Assembly: GCF_000371785.1 (NCBI RefSeq)
Contig: NZ_AQUI01000002.1
Span: 2,459,276 to 2,523,275 of the forward strand
Reading direction: 5' to 3'
DNA: 64,000 bases
Source of the DNA: Actinopolyspora halophila DSM 43834
Lineage (GTDB): Bacteria > Actinomycetota > Actinomycetes > Mycobacteriales > Pseudonocardiaceae
The position numbers and the translations under genes were made by a program. The notes beneath the pieces are model-generated. The model was not told the DNA's origin. It made no database searches and saw nothing but the letters and a program-made list of their open reading frames with translations. Positions 18,061 through 27,918 of the stretch are shown here, piece by piece (positions within the stretch are counted from its first letter, which is position 1; the number at the start of each line of letters is the position of its first letter).

Positions 18061-19908
18061 ATGGGTTGGGAAATGGTGCCTCTCCGGGAGATGCTCGCGA
18101 CGCGGGCGTCCGAGTTCGTACTTCGTGCCCTGGGGGACCTGTCCGGGGCGGTGTGCGTCGGCTCGCTGGTGTTCGCCGTGTTCTTCGCATCCGAGACCTG
18201 CGGTCGACTCACGGCGCGGGCGCGCGACCACGTGCGGCGTGCGGGCCTGGCGGCGCTGCTGTGGGGGTGTGCCGAGTTGTCGTGGGCGTTCTCCTCCGGC
18301 CTGCTCACGGGAGATGTCCTCTCCGGCACGTCCGGGGGAGGGGAGTCGGCCGAAACGGTGGCCGCGATGATCACCGCCGTGCTCGCCCTGGTGCTGGCGA
18401 TCGCCTGCAGGGGCGTTCGGGGGTGGAGGACGACTTCGCTGCTCACGGGGGTGGCGCTGTTCGGGCTGCTGCCCACCGCCGTGGCCCGTCGTTCGGGGGA
18501 TTCCCCCGGGCACGACGTCGGGACGAACGCGATCGTGCTGCACGTCACATCCGCCGCCGTCTGGCTCGGCGTGCTGCTCGCGCTCGGGCTGCACCTGTGG
18601 CGCACCGAGGAGCGCGCGCGGCTGTTGCTGACGCGCTACCGGTGGCTCGCGGCCGGGTGCTGGACCCTGCTGGCCGTGTCCGGCACGGCCGACCTCCTCG
18701 TAGCCGCACGGGAGTACGGGGCGGGCGGTGCGGGGCACGTCGCCGTGGTCCTCGGCAAGATCGGCTGTCTGGTGGCCGTCGCGGTGCTCGGCGTCCTCGT
18801 GCGGCGCCGCGTCACCCTCCTCGCACCGGGTGACGCGGGGGCGAGACGGCGCGCGGTGACCCGGCTGCTCGGTGCGGAGCTCACATTGCTGGTGGCCGGG
18901 TTCACCCTCTCCGAGCTCATGGTCGCTTCGGCCCTGCCCCCGAACGGTTCGGAGAGCACCGCGAGCGAGGCCGTGCTCGGCTACGACCTCGCCGCCCCGC
19001 CGACCCTGTGGAACCTGCTGCTGGGATGGCGGTTCGACCTGCTGTTCGGCACCTGCGCCGTCGTGTGCGTCGCCGTCTACTTGCTCGGGGTGCGCAGACT
19101 GCGGCGCAGGGGAGACGCGTGGCCGGCGGGCAGGACGGCGGCCTGGCTGAGCGGCTGGGGATGCGTCCTGTTCGTCACCTCGTCCGGAGTGGGGGTCTAC
19201 GCGGGCGGGGTGTTCAGTCTGCACATGTTCGCGCACATGGTGCTCAACATGCTGGCCCCGGTGCTGCTGGTGCTGGGCGGCCCCGTGACGCTCGCGCTGC
19301 GCGCGCTGCCCGCGAGCGGGCGCGGTCAGGCAGCGGGGGTGCGCGAGTGGCTGCTCGCCTGGTTGCACTCCCCGCTGACCGGGTTCTTGGCCGGTCCCGG
19401 GGTGGCGACTGCGCTGTTCGTGAGCTCCTTCTACGCGCTGTACTTCACGGACCTCTTCGAGCTCGGGATGTTCGAGTACTGGGGTCACCAGCTCATGAAG
19501 GCACACTTCCTGCTGGTGGGCTGGCTGTACTACTGGACCGTGATCGGCGTGGACCCCGCGCCGCGTCCGCTGCCGCACGTGGCCCGGCTGGGGGTGGTAC
19601 TGGCCGTCATGCCGTTCCACGCGTTCTTCGGCATCATCACGATGAGCCTGTCGAACCCGCTGGCCGAGGACTTCTACCGCGCGCTGGAACTGCCGTGGCC
19701 GCGCGACCTCCTGGAGGACCAGTTCCTCGGCGGGGGAATAGCCTGGGCGATGGGGGAGGTGCCCCTGGTGCTGGTGCTGCTGGCCCTGCTGACCCAGTGG
19801 TACCGGTACGACACCCGCTCGGCCCGCAGAGCCGATCGTGACGGTGACGAGGACCTGGCCGCCTACAACGCGATGCTGGCCGAACTGGCCCGGAGCAGGG
19901 GCGGTTGA
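18061..19908 (+). CDS. CopD-CtaG fusion: copper uptake / cytochrome c oxidase assembly membrane protein
   Basis: The 615-residue polytopic protein joins two families. Residues to about 330 form a CopD-like copper-resistance domain with eight or so helices (HVTSAAVWLGVLLALGLHLW carries typical His). The rest is a caa3-type CtaG domain with HMFAHMVLNMLAPVLLVLG, YFTDLFELGMFEYWGHQLMK and MPFHAFFGIITMS, whose histidines and methionines are candidate copper ligands. In this architecture, known from actinobacteria, copper import and CuA/CuB delivery to oxidase are combined. Start ATG 18061 lacks a strong ribosome site. It follows DUF5134 by 24 bases and is closed by a strong terminator at 20120-20161. 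Confidence 0.85.
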   Translation: MGWEMVPLREMLATRASEFVLRALGDLSGAVCVGSLVFAVFFASETCGRLTARARDHVRRAGLAALLWGCAELSWAFSSGLLTGDVLSGTSGGGESAETVAAMITAVLALVLAIACRGVRGWRTTSLLTGVALFGLLPTAVARRSGDSPGHDVGTNAIVLHVTSAAVWLGVLLALGLHLWRTEERARLLLTRYRWLAAGCWTLLAVSGTADLLVAAREYGAGGAGHVAVVLGKIGCLVAVAVLGVLVRRRVTLLAPGDAGARRRAVTRLLGAELTLLVAGFTLSELMVASALPPNGSESTASEAVLGYDLAAPPTLWNLLLGWRFDLLFGTCAVVCVAVYLLGVRRLRRRGDAWPAGRTAAWLSGWGCVLFVTSSGVGVYAGGVFSLHMFAHMVLNMLAPVLLVLGGPVTLALRALPASGRGQAAGVREWLLAWLHSPLTGFLAGPGVATALFVSSFYALYFTDLFELGMFEYWGHQLMKAHFLLVGWLYYWTVIGVDPAPRPLPHVARLGVVLAVMPFHAFFGIITMSLSNPLAEDFYRALELPWPRDLLEDQFLGGGIAWAMGEVPLVLVLLALLTQWYRYDTRSARRADRDGDEDLAAYNAMLAELARSRGG

Positions 19909-20119
19909 GCGTTTGGCCGAGGCCACGGGTCGGGACCTCGTTCGCGACCTGTCACTTTCGCCCGGGAGTTGCGCTTGGCCCGGACCACTCGGATCGCCTC
20001 GTCCGCGCTGGTCGCGGTGCCGGAGGCGAGTTCGGCGTACTCCGCGCTCTGCTCGTCGTACCGGGACGACCCGTCGGCCGAGTCCGCGTGGTCGACTCGT
20101 TCCGTGCCGGAAAACTAAC

Positions 20120-20161
20120 GCGGGGGTGTGACGACCGACTCCGATCGTCACACCCCCGCGG
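20120..20161. terminator. Bidirectional terminator hairpin
   Basis: A perfect 16-bp stem (left arm 20120-20135, right arm 20146-20161) with a 10-base loop sits between the convergent ctaG-like and clpC-like genes. Right next to it is AAAACTAA on the left and GGGTTTCCC on the right. It can terminate both transcripts. Confidence 0.85.
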
Positions 20162-20175
20162 GTTTCCCGGACGGG

Positions 20176-22710
20176 TCACGCGGGTGCTTCGGTCCGGGCG
20201 TTCTGCACCGAGAACCTCAGCTGGTCCTGCTCGGCCTCGACGTCGACGCGCTGGCCGTTCTCCAGCTGTCCCTCCAGCAGCAGGTCGGAGATGGAGTCGT
20301 CCACCTCGCGCTGGATGGTGCGGCGCAGCGGCCGAGCACCGTACTCGGGCTGGTGCCCGTGCTCGGTGAGCCAGTCCACGGCCGAGTCCGTGAAGGTGAC
20401 CTCGATGCCCTGGGCCTGCAGTCGCTGCTTCGTCTCGTCCAGCAGGAGTTCGGTGATGCGCCTGAGCTGCTCGGACTCCAGTTTGCGGAACATCACGATC
20501 TCGTCGATCCGGTTGATGAACTCGGGGCGGAAGGAGTCGCGCAACCGCACCATCAGCCGGTCCCTGGCCGATTCGGTGGTCTGCTCGTCCTCCCTGGTGC
20601 TGAAGCCGAGCACCCCGGAGCGGTTGGAGATGATGTCCGAGCCGAGGTTACTGGTCATGATCAGCACCGTGTTGCGGAAGTCCACGGTGCGGCCCTGGCC
20701 GTCGGTGAGCCTGCCGTCCTCCATGACCTGGAGCAGGATGTTGAAGACGTCGGTGTGCGCTTTTTCGATCTCGTCGAGCAGGATCACCGAGTAGGGGCGG
20801 CGGCGTACCTCCTCGGTGAGCTGCCCCGCCTCGCCGTAACCGACGTAGCCCGGGGGTGCTCCGACCATCCGGCTGGCCGTGTGCGCCTCCTGGTACTCGC
20901 TCATGTCGATGCGGATCATGCGGTCCTGATCACCGAACAGCGACTCGGCGAGGGCACGTGCCAGCTCGGTCTTGCCGACACCGGTGGGGCCGAGGAACAG
21001 GAAGGTCCCGACGGGCCTGTTCGGGTCGCCCATTCCGGTGCGGGAGCGCCGGACCGCGCGCGAGACCGCCTGCACGGCCTCCTCCTGTCCGATCACCCTG
21101 TGGTGCAGCTGTTCCTCGAGCCGCATGAGGCGGCCCTTCTCCTCCTCGGTCAGCTGGGTGACCGGGATGCCGGTGGCCCGCGATACGACCTCGGCGATGT
21201 CGTCGGAATCCACCTCGGGGATCCCGTCCGGGTTGTTCCGCTCCTGGCGGATCCTGGACTGCACCTGGTTGATCTGGTCCCGCAGCTGGGAGGCCTGCTC
21301 GTAGTCCTCGTTCGTGACGGCCTGGGCCTTGTCCCTGCTCAACTGCTCGGCCTGCTCCTCAAGCTCCCGCACGTCCGTGGTGGGGGTGCGGGTGCGCAGG
21401 CGCTTGCGCGCGCCGGCCTGGTCGAGCAGGTCGATCGCCTTGTCCGGGAGGTAGCGGTCGGTGACGTAGCGGTCGGACAGTTCGGCCGCCGATTTGATCG
21501 CGTCGTCGCTGAACCGCACCTGGTGGTGCGCCTCGTAGCGGTCCCGCAGTCCGCACATGATCTGCACGGTGTCCTCGACGCTGGGCTCGGCGACGTCGAT
21601 GCGTTGGAAACGACGTTCCAGCGCCGCGTCCTTCTCGATGTTCTTGCGGTACTCGTCCAGGGTGGTCGCCCCGACCACGTGCAGATCACCGCGGGCCAGC
21701 CGGGGTTTGAGCATGTTGCCCGCGTCGACGGCCCCCTCCGAGCCGCCCGCGCCGACCACGGTGTGCAGCTCGTCGATGAAGATGATCAGCTGATCGCTGT
21801 GCTGGGTGATCTCGTCGATGATCTTGTTCAGGCGTTCCTCGAAGTCACCGCGGTAGCGGGTTCCCGCCACCACACCGGAGAGGTCGAGCTGCACCACCCG
21901 CTTGTTGGAGAGCACGTCCGGGATCTCGCCGTCCACGATGCGCTGGGCTATGCCCTCGATCACCGAGGTCTTGCCGACACCGGCCTCACCGATGAGCACG
22001 GGGTTGTTCTTGGTGCGCCGGGACAGCACCTCGACGGTCTGCTCGATCTCGGAGTCCCTGCCGATCACCGGGTCGAGACCGCCTTCGCGGGCCTTGGCCG
22101 TCAGGTCCTGGCCGTACTCGTCCAGGGTCGGGGTGGTGCTGCTCTGCTGGGTCTCGGTGCTCTGCGAGCCGGCGGGGCCGCCGCGGGCCGCCGCTGCCCC
22201 GCTCTGCAGCGACTCCAGGGTGACGTGGGCGGCCGCGAGGATCTGGCCCGCCGTGGACTCCTGGTTGGCTGCGAGTGCGAGCAGCAGGTGGTCGGGGCCG
22301 ATGTAGGAGGAGCCCACGGCCCGGGCCACCCGGTGCGCGTCCAGCAGCGCGCGCTTGGCCGCCGGTGTCAGCGCCGGGGGCTCTTCGGTGCTCTCGGTCT
22401 GCGGCAGTTGCTGTTCGATGCCCTCCGCGATCGTCGCGGGGTCGGTCCCGGCGCGCTCGATCATCGCTCGGGTCGTCTCGGTTTGCGTGGCCGCCCAGAG
22501 CAGGTGGTGCGCGTCCAGGTCGTGACCGCCGCGTTCGGCCGTGAACCGCGCGGCCGTTGCCATCAGTTCCTGGGCCTGCTGGGTCATCAGCCGGGTGATG
22601 TCGACGCGTTGCACCGGCCGCGGCGTTCCACCCTGCCCGCCGAGGAAGCGGGCGAGGAAGTCGTCGAAGGGACTCGAACCGGGGCCGCCGGAACCGAAGA
22701 AGTTGGTCAT
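20176..22710 (-). CDS. ClpC-like AAA+ unfoldase
   Basis: The 844-residue Hsp100 protein has an N-terminal Gly/Phe-rich start ([19 protein letters not shown]) and a Clp N domain (about residues 45-170). NBD1 has Walker [10 protein letters not shown] and Walker [14 protein letters not shown]-like helical segment ([20 protein letters not shown]) marks ClpC rather than ClpB. NBD2 has GPTGVGKTE and [17 protein letters not shown] in NBD2 is the ClpP-docking loop, so it likely feeds ClpP. AAAGAGGTAGTG precedes ATG 22710. The essential ClpC1 is expected elsewhere; this looks like a second stress-inducible copy. Two CTCAAGG repeats upstream may be involved in heat-shock control. Confidence 0.88.
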   Translation of the reverse strand: MTNFFGSGGPGSSPFDDFLARFLGGQGGTPRPVQRVDITRLMTQQAQELMATAARFTAERGGHDLDAHHLLWAATQTETTRAMIERAGTDPATIAEGIEQQLPQTESTEEPPALTPAAKRALLDAHRVARAVGSSYIGPDHLLLALAANQESTAGQILAAAHVTLESLQSGAAAARGGPAGSQSTETQQSSTTPTLDEYGQDLTAKAREGGLDPVIGRDSEIEQTVEVLSRRTKNNPVLIGEAGVGKTSVIEGIAQRIVDGEIPDVLSNKRVVQLDLSGVVAGTRYRGDFEERLNKIIDEITQHSDQLIIFIDELHTVVGAGGSEGAVDAGNMLKPRLARGDLHVVGATTLDEYRKNIEKDAALERRFQRIDVAEPSVEDTVQIMCGLRDRYEAHHQVRFSDDAIKSAAELSDRYVTDRYLPDKAIDLLDQAGARKRLRTRTPTTDVRELEEQAEQLSRDKAQAVTNEDYEQASQLRDQINQVQSRIRQERNNPDGIPEVDSDDIAEVVSRATGIPVTQLTEEEKGRLMRLEEQLHHRVIGQEEAVQAVSRAVRRSRTGMGDPNRPVGTFLFLGPTGVGKTELARALAESLFGDQDRMIRIDMSEYQEAHTASRMVGAPPGYVGYGEAGQLTEEVRRRPYSVILLDEIEKAHTDVFNILLQVMEDGRLTDGQGRTVDFRNTVLIMTSNLGSDIISNRSGVLGFSTREDEQTTESARDRLMVRLRDSFRPEFINRIDEIVMFRKLESEQLRRITELLLDETKQRLQAQGIEVTFTDSAVDWLTEHGHQPEYGARPLRRTIQREVDDSISDLLLEGQLENGQRVDVEAEQDQLRFSVQNARTEAPA

Positions 22711-22797
22711 CACTACCTCTTTCGTTCGCACGCTTCGTTGGAGAGCTCATCGCTTCCAACGTGAGCGATGCCGGTTGGCATTCCTGCGTCGGTTTCG

Positions 22798-22828
22798 CTC
22801 AAGGCTAACGCATCCAACCGACTCAAGG
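22798..22828 (-). promoter_or_regulatory. Paired CCTTGAG direct repeats upstream of clpC-like gene
   Basis: CTCAAGG occurs at 22798-22804 and 22822-22828 (CCTTGAG on the clpC strand), 24 bases apart and 90-120 bases upstream of the start. TTGAG resembles one half of the HspR-associated HAIR inverted repeat, but here the copies are direct, so HspR binding is only a possibility. Confidence 0.4.
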
Positions 22829-22857
22829 TTGCTCGGATCTTGTAGTTGTGGACCGGG

Positions 22858-23871
22858 TCACGGGGAGTCGGAGGTTCGGGGACTCCGGTTGCCGCGCGAC
22901 GGTTCCTCCCGATGAGCCGCGGGTCTCTCGGTCACGGCCTTCTCCAGTTGCGCCCGGTTGAGCTTGGAACGCCCCTTGATGTTCAGTTCCCGCGCCCGAC
23001 GTCGCAGCTCGTCCCGGCTCAGAGTGGAGACCGACTCGCTCGTTTCCCGCGAGGGCGGCTGCTCCCCGATCGCGGCCCCGGAAGCCGAGTCGCCCACGCG
23101 TTCGGCGCGCTCGGTGCTGCGGCGCAACGCCTCGGTGAGCTCCGGCGTTTCGGAGAGCTCGGCCGGTTCGGGCTCCGGCCGCGGAGCACGGCCCGCGGCC
23201 TTGTCCACCAGCAGCTGCTCCACCCGGGAGGTGTAGGTGTCCGTGTAGCGGTCCGGTCGCCAGGGCTCGCTCATCGAGCGGATGAGGTCGATGGCCAGTT
23301 GCAGCTCCCTGCCGCTGCGCGCGTCCTCGCTCGGAGGGCCCACCGCGGTCGGCGGGTCGCGCACCTCGTCCAGGAAGAACAACGTGTTCAGGGCCAACGC
23401 CCTGTCCGTGGCCCGTATCGCGGTGAGGTACTCCCGGCCGTGCAGCACGAGGGTGGCTATGCCGGCCCGGCGCGTTTCGAGCATCGCCCGGTGCAGCAAC
23501 CTGTAGGGGCGGTCCTGCTGTTCCTCCGTCGGGGCCAACCAGTAGGTCCGGTGGAAGTGCACCGGGTCGATCTCGGACAGCTCCACGAAGCCGTCGATCT
23601 CGATCGTCCTGGAGCGCAGCGGCACGAGCTCGTCCAGCTCCGGCTGTTCCACGGTCACCAGCGTTCCGCCGACGTCGCGTCCCTTGACGATGTCCTCGAC
23701 GCGCAGCTGTTCACCGGTGCGCTCATTGATCCTGAGGTGTCGCACGCGGTCGTGCGTGCCACGCTCGTACTGGTTGAAGTGGACGCTGTGGTCCTCGGTC
23801 GCGCTGTAGAGGCCGACGGGAATGGTCACCAGCCCGAACGTGATCGATCCGTTCCAGATCTTCTGCGGCAT
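22858..23871 (-). CDS. ku: Ku homologue, non-homologous end joining
   Basis: The 337-residue bacterial Ku protein opens with the highly typical KIWNGSITFGLVTIPVGLYSAT, and the core ends near DRYTDTYTSRVEQLL. Ku homodimers thread onto broken DNA ends and recruit LigD. After the core there is a long acidic linker and a SAP-like C-terminal motif (LSRDELRRRARELNIKGRSK), a DNA-binding extension seen in some actinobacterial Ku proteins. GGAGGAAGG just before ATG 23871 fixes the start. No LigD polymerase or ligase is adjacent. The selB stop lies about 145 bases away. Confidence 0.95.
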   Translation of the reverse strand: MPQKIWNGSITFGLVTIPVGLYSATEDHSVHFNQYERGTHDRVRHLRINERTGEQLRVEDIVKGRDVGGTLVTVEQPELDELVPLRSRTIEIDGFVELSEIDPVHFHRTYWLAPTEEQQDRPYRLLHRAMLETRRAGIATLVLHGREYLTAIRATDRALALNTLFFLDEVRDPPTAVGPPSEDARSGRELQLAIDLIRSMSEPWRPDRYTDTYTSRVEQLLVDKAAGRAPRPEPEPAELSETPELTEALRRSTERAERVGDSASGAAIGEQPPSRETSESVSTLSRDELRRRARELNIKGRSKLNRAQLEKAVTERPAAHREEPSRGNRSPRTSDSP

Positions 23872-24016
23872 GCCCTTCCTCCTACGGCCGATCGGCGAGC
23901 TCGCCGACACCGCGAACGCCCGTCGCACCGCGATCGACGCGCCGCGTCCCTCCGTGGATGCCCAGCCGGCGGTGTCGTGCAAACCTCGCCGCCCTCCGTG
24001 CCGTGCGTGGCGCGGA

Positions 24017-25789
24017 TCACCGGGCGTGGCGCAGCCGATGGGTGCCGTCGGGCAGTCGTAGCGTGTGCCCCTCCTTCGCCAGCCGTTCCAGCAGCGGTAC
24101 CGCCACCCGGCGGGTCGTGTTCAGCGCTTCGCGCGCCTGGGTGGGGGCGAAGGGGGAGGGGAGCTCGGAGAGCCTGCGCAGCGCCAGCTGCAACGCGTCG
24201 GGCAGCAGGTAGACACCGTCCCCGAGCCCGAGCAGTTTCCCGGCCGTGACGGCGGCCCCGAGCTGTTTCCGGTCCAGTTCCAGCTCCCGCAGTTCCTCCG
24301 CTGTGGGGGCCCGGAAGGGATGCTCGTGCAGTCGCGCGCGCAGGGTGGTGATCCCCTCCGGGAGGTGTTGTTCCGCACGGGAGCCGCCGAGGAGCAGCTT
24401 CCCACCGTGGGAGGTGATCTCGGCCGCCCGCGGGGAGCACAGCACGAGATCCAGCAGCGCCCGGTCCTCGAGTCCCAGCGTGTGCAGTGCCTCCCGCTCC
24501 GGGAGCCCCTCGGTCAGCGGCTGCTTCCGGCGGCGTCGTTCGAGCAGTTCGACCAGCCGTGCGGCGTAGTGCTCCCGCGTCCGCGCGTCCAGCAGCCAAT
24601 CACCGGTTCCGCAGGCGTCGGGGGGAGCGGTGGCTCCCATGGCGAGCAGCCGCGGGGCGCGCAGCGCACCGTGCCGCGCGAGCAGCGCACCGCCTGCCGT
24701 GTGCTCGTCGTAACCGTCCAGCTCGCGCGCACGGGCGGCAGCGGCCCCGCGGCGGCGCAGCGGCGGTGGGCAGACGTCGAGCACGGTCACCCCGCTCGGC
24801 ACGTGGTGCCTGCCCGCGTCGCGCAGCAGGGCCCGATCGCCGATGCGCAGCGGCAGCAGCCGGTCGAGGGACAGCCGCGCCGTGTCCGCGCCCAGGGGGC
24901 GCACCCGCGTCTTCACGGCCGCGGAACCGATGTGCGTGGTGAGCTCGCGCGCCGGTTCCGCGGAGCAGTGGTTCGTCAGGCGCACGTCGATCGAGTCGGT
25001 CATCCACCAGGCGCGCGGGGTGAGCAGCGTGTCACCGCGCTCGAGTTCGTCGACGTGCACGCCCCGCAGGTTCAGCGCCACGCGCGCGGTCGCCCGCGCC
25101 CGCTGGACCGGTTCGCCCAGGCTCCGCAGGTCTCGGACCACGACGCGTCGCCCGGTCCTGCCGACCACGAGCTCCTCGCCGAGGGTCAGCTCCCCGGCGG
25201 GCAGGGTGGCGGTGACCACCGTCCCCGCCCCGCGAACGCTGAACACCCGGTCCAGCCACAACCGGACGTCACCGGTGGGGGAGGGGTCGGGAAGCGACCC
25301 CGTGAGCGTTTCGAGTTCCACGCCCAGTTCGGACTCGCCCCTGCCGGTGGTGGAGCCGAACGTGACGGCGGGGATCCCGGCCAGCGAGGTCTCGGACAGC
25401 CTGGTCCGCGCCTGCAGCAGCGCCTGCTCGGGATCGGCGAGATCCGCGCGGGTGATCACGAGCACTCCGCGTGCGACGCCGAGGGCGTGCAGCGCCTGCA
25501 GGTGTTCCTCGGACTGCGGCATCCAGCCCTCGTCGGCGGCCACCACGAACAGCACGGCGGGGATCTCGCCGATTCCCGCGAGCATGTTGCGCACGAACCG
25601 CTGGTGCCCGGGGACGTCGACGAAGGCGATCGTCTCGCCGCAGGGCAGCTCGGTCCAGGCGAAACCGAGGTCGATCGTCAGGCCGCGCCGTCGTTCCTCG
25701 TTCCACCGGTCGGGTTCGGTCCCGGTGAGGGTTCTGACCAGGGTGGACTTTCCGTGGTCCACGTGTCCCGCCGTGGCGACGACCTTCAT
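24017..25789 (-). CDS. selB: Selenocysteine-specific elongation factor SelB
   Basis: The 590-residue translational GTPase delivers Sec-tRNA to UGA codons followed by a SECIS hairpin. GHVDHGKSTL is G1, RGLTIDLGFAW the switch I region, DVPGHQRF is G3, and ITRADL replaces the usual NKxD of G4. Residues beyond about 360 are the four winged-helix domains that bind the SECIS RNA. ATG 25789 shares bases with the selA stop (TGATG) and has GGAGG six bases upstream; a GTG three bases earlier is too close to it. selA and selB thus form one translationally coupled operon, and the client fdhA lies 14 kb away. Confidence 0.96.
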   Translation of the reverse strand: MKVVATAGHVDHGKSTLVRTLTGTEPDRWNEERRRGLTIDLGFAWTELPCGETIAFVDVPGHQRFVRNMLAGIGEIPAVLFVVAADEGWMPQSEEHLQALHALGVARGVLVITRADLADPEQALLQARTRLSETSLAGIPAVTFGSTTGRGESELGVELETLTGSLPDPSPTGDVRLWLDRVFSVRGAGTVVTATLPAGELTLGEELVVGRTGRRVVVRDLRSLGEPVQRARATARVALNLRGVHVDELERGDTLLTPRAWWMTDSIDVRLTNHCSAEPARELTTHIGSAAVKTRVRPLGADTARLSLDRLLPLRIGDRALLRDAGRHHVPSGVTVLDVCPPPLRRRGAAAARARELDGYDEHTAGGALLARHGALRAPRLLAMGATAPPDACGTGDWLLDARTREHYAARLVELLERRRRKQPLTEGLPEREALHTLGLEDRALLDLVLCSPRAAEITSHGGKLLLGGSRAEQHLPEGITTLRARLHEHPFRAPTAEELRELELDRKQLGAAVTAGKLLGLGDGVYLLPDALQLALRRLSELPSPFAPTQAREALNTTRRVAVPLLERLAKEGHTLRLPDGTHRLRHAR

Positions 25790-27105
25790 CACGGGCCTCC
25801 GGCGACGCCGGGGGACGGGGATGTCGCTCCGAGGATCGCCGTGGTCAGCTCCGCGTCGTCGGCGGGGTCCAGCGCGAACAGGTCGACCAGGCAGCGCCCG
25901 TGCTCCACGCGGCTCAGCACGGGAGGATCCGCCCCGCGCAGGGGACGTGCGTAGTGCTCGGGCAGGGTCACGGCCGCGCTCGGCAACGTTACCCCGGGGG
26001 CTCCGCCGCCGCCGACCGTCGCCGAGCTGGCCTCGGCCGTGGCCGGTACGCCCGCAGCGCTCAGCTTCTCCGCGATGGCCTCGGCACGCCGTTCGGCCTC
26101 GGCCCGGTCGCGCCGCAGGGCGCGGGCCGTGGGGGTGGCGGGCCCGTTCAGGGTGGCGTGCAGCGCGGCGAGCGTGAGTTTGTCCGCGCGCAGCGCCCTG
26201 GCCAGGGGGTGGGCGCGCAGTTTCGCGGTGATCCGTTCGGTGCCCAGCAGCAGCCCGGCCTGCGGGCCGCCGAGCAGTTTGTCCCCGCTGGCGGTGATGA
26301 GGTCGGCTCCCGCGGTGAGCACGCTGTTCGCGTCCGGCTCGTCCGGCAGGTTCTCGTGCGTGGTGAGCAGTCCGGAACCGATGTCGACCACCACGGGGGC
26401 GTCCAGCTCCGCGAGCTCTCCGACCTCGACGGTGGAGGTGAATCCGCTGATCACGAAGTTGGAGGGGTGGACCTTGAGCACGAAGCCGGTGTCCGGCCCC
26501 ACGGCCGCGCGGTAGTCCTCGATGTTGACGCGGTTGGTGGTGCCGACCTCACGCAGCCGCGCCCCGGTGGACTCGAGCAGCTCGGGGATGCGGAACCCGT
26601 CGCCGATCTCGACCATCTCGCCCCGGGCCAGCACGATCTCGCCCCCGGTGGCCAGCGCCGTGGCGGCCAGCGAGAGCGCGGCGGCGCCGTTGTTGACCAC
26701 GTGCGCGTCCGCGGCCGCGGGAACCGCTTCGAGCAGCGACCGGCGCACGCTCGCCGCGCGCCGACCGCGGTGGCCGGTTTCCGGGTCGAGCTCGACGTCG
26801 CAGGTGCCCGCGCTCTCGTGCAGCGCCCGCACGGCGGCCTCGGACAGTCGCGCTCGCCCCAGGTTGGTGTGCAGCAGAACCCCGGTGGCGTTGATCGTCC
26901 TGCGCAGCCCGCCGGACTCCCGGGGCAGGTTCGCCCGCACCTCCTCGACGACCTCCGCGGGCGAGATCTCGCCGTTCCGGGCCCGGTGCTGTGCCGCCAG
27001 CACGGTGCGTTTGACGCGATCCCGCCCGAAGCGCTCGATCGCGGCCGCCACGGGGGGCTCGTCGAGCAGCTGATCGGTGGCGGGAATGTTGCGACGCTCG
27101 TCCAC
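25789..27105 (-). CDS. selA: L-seryl-tRNA(Sec) selenium transferase SelA
   Basis: The 438-residue PLP enzyme converts Ser-tRNA(Sec) to Sec-tRNA(Sec) with selenophosphate. INATGVLLHTNLGRA is the family signature, TASGDKLLGGPQAG contains the PLP lysine, and VVVDIGSGLL the cofactor-binding Asp. The N-terminal helical domain (LLDEPPVAAAIERFGR) is present, so it is the full-length bacterial form. GTG 27105 is the only sensible start; its ribosome site is weak. The 332-base upstream region contains the AT-rich repeat at 27192-27214. Its 3' end overlaps selB. Confidence 0.96.
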   Translation of the reverse strand: MDERRNIPATDQLLDEPPVAAAIERFGRDRVKRTVLAAQHRARNGEISPAEVVEEVRANLPRESGGLRRTINATGVLLHTNLGRARLSEAAVRALHESAGTCDVELDPETGHRGRRAASVRRSLLEAVPAAADAHVVNNGAAALSLAATALATGGEIVLARGEMVEIGDGFRIPELLESTGARLREVGTTNRVNIEDYRAAVGPDTGFVLKVHPSNFVISGFTSTVEVGELAELDAPVVVDIGSGLLTTHENLPDEPDANSVLTAGADLITASGDKLLGGPQAGLLLGTERITAKLRAHPLARALRADKLTLAALHATLNGPATPTARALRRDRAEAERRAEAIAEKLSAAGVPATAEASSATVGGGGAPGVTLPSAAVTLPEHYARPLRGADPPVLSRVEHGRCLVDLFALDPADDAELTTAILGATSPSPGVAGGP

Positions 27106-27191
27106 ACCGGAAACCGTACGAGCACCTCGGTGCGCGTCCGGTGTTCATCACTCCGCCTGTCGCCACTTCGACAAGGACAATCAGTATTGTT

Positions 27192-27214
27192 GTTTCAGTG
27201 TTGAATGAAATAAA
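27192..27214. repeat. 23-nt perfect repeat, copy A
   Basis: The sequence GTTTCAGTGTTGAATGAAA plus ATAAA is identical to 57734-57756. It contains the inverted repeat TTTCA-8-TGAAA and lies 87 bases upstream of the selA start in an AT-rich island. It could be an operator or promoter core for selA. Confidence 0.6.
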
Positions 27215-27437
27215 CTCGAGTCAAAGAACACCGACCAACCGTGCCAAGAGACCGCACGGATCGAGCGAGTACCCGCTCGACCGGGTCGATCGTCGGAGAA
27301 GGGCGAAGCCGCTTTCCACCACCTACGCGAACCGAGCCGCGCACTCTCCAAGACATGCTTGGAAGTGAACTACTCGGTCGCAGCCCGCGGAAGGACGCGC
27401 GATACAGCGGTGACTTCCCGAGCGGGCCCGACTGGAG

Positions 27438-27790
27438 ATGGTCCAGGACTCGCTGCGCACGACCCTGCTGGCCATGGCCGGGGAGCCGGCCTCGCTGCCC
27501 GCCGAGCACGCGCCCAGGCTGGCGGGTTTCTCCTGGTGCGACTTCGAATCGGTCCGGGTGTACGCCACCACCCGGTCGAGGGCGTCGTCCTCGGTGCCGA
27601 CCTCGACCTGCCCGCGGGCGCCGAGGTCGGTCCCCTGGCCGGTACCGCCGCGATTCCCGACCTGATGCGGCGGCTCGCCGACGGCCTCCCGGCGGAGTGG
27701 AAGTCCCGCGAGCACCACGCCCCCGAAGAGTTCTGCGATCGGCTGTTCGACCTGCGCCGCGATACCACGGAGCCGACGCGTTCGTCGTGA
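27438..27790 (+). pseudogene. Frameshifted gene of unknown function
   Basis: Two good coding stretches lie in different frames: 27438 to about 27573 (starting MVQDSLRTTLLAMAGEPASL) and about 27571 to 27790 (VEGVVLGADLDLPAG to FCDRLFDLRRD). Adding one C in the CCC tract at 27571-27573 would join them into a 118-residue soluble protein. I do not recognise the family. It lies about 130 bases upstream of the selenium-binding protein gene on the same strand. It is either a real lesion or a base-call error in a short homopolymer; GC-rich third positions on both sides of the break argue that the gene was recently intact. Confidence 0.6.
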
Positions 27791-27918
27791 GCCGACCCAG
27801 TGCGGGTGACCTCAGATCGGGCGGCGACACGCGGGCCCGCGGAACCTTCCCCGTGCACACCGAGCGGAATATTTTGATCGCGCACGGTGATCGAGCGACG
27901 CGGAGCAGGTGCACACGA

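Noticed and set aside
20128-22764. Long open frame antisense to the clpC-like gene
   Set aside because: It runs through the terminator and mirrors the ClpC coding sequence; a typical GC-rich shadow.
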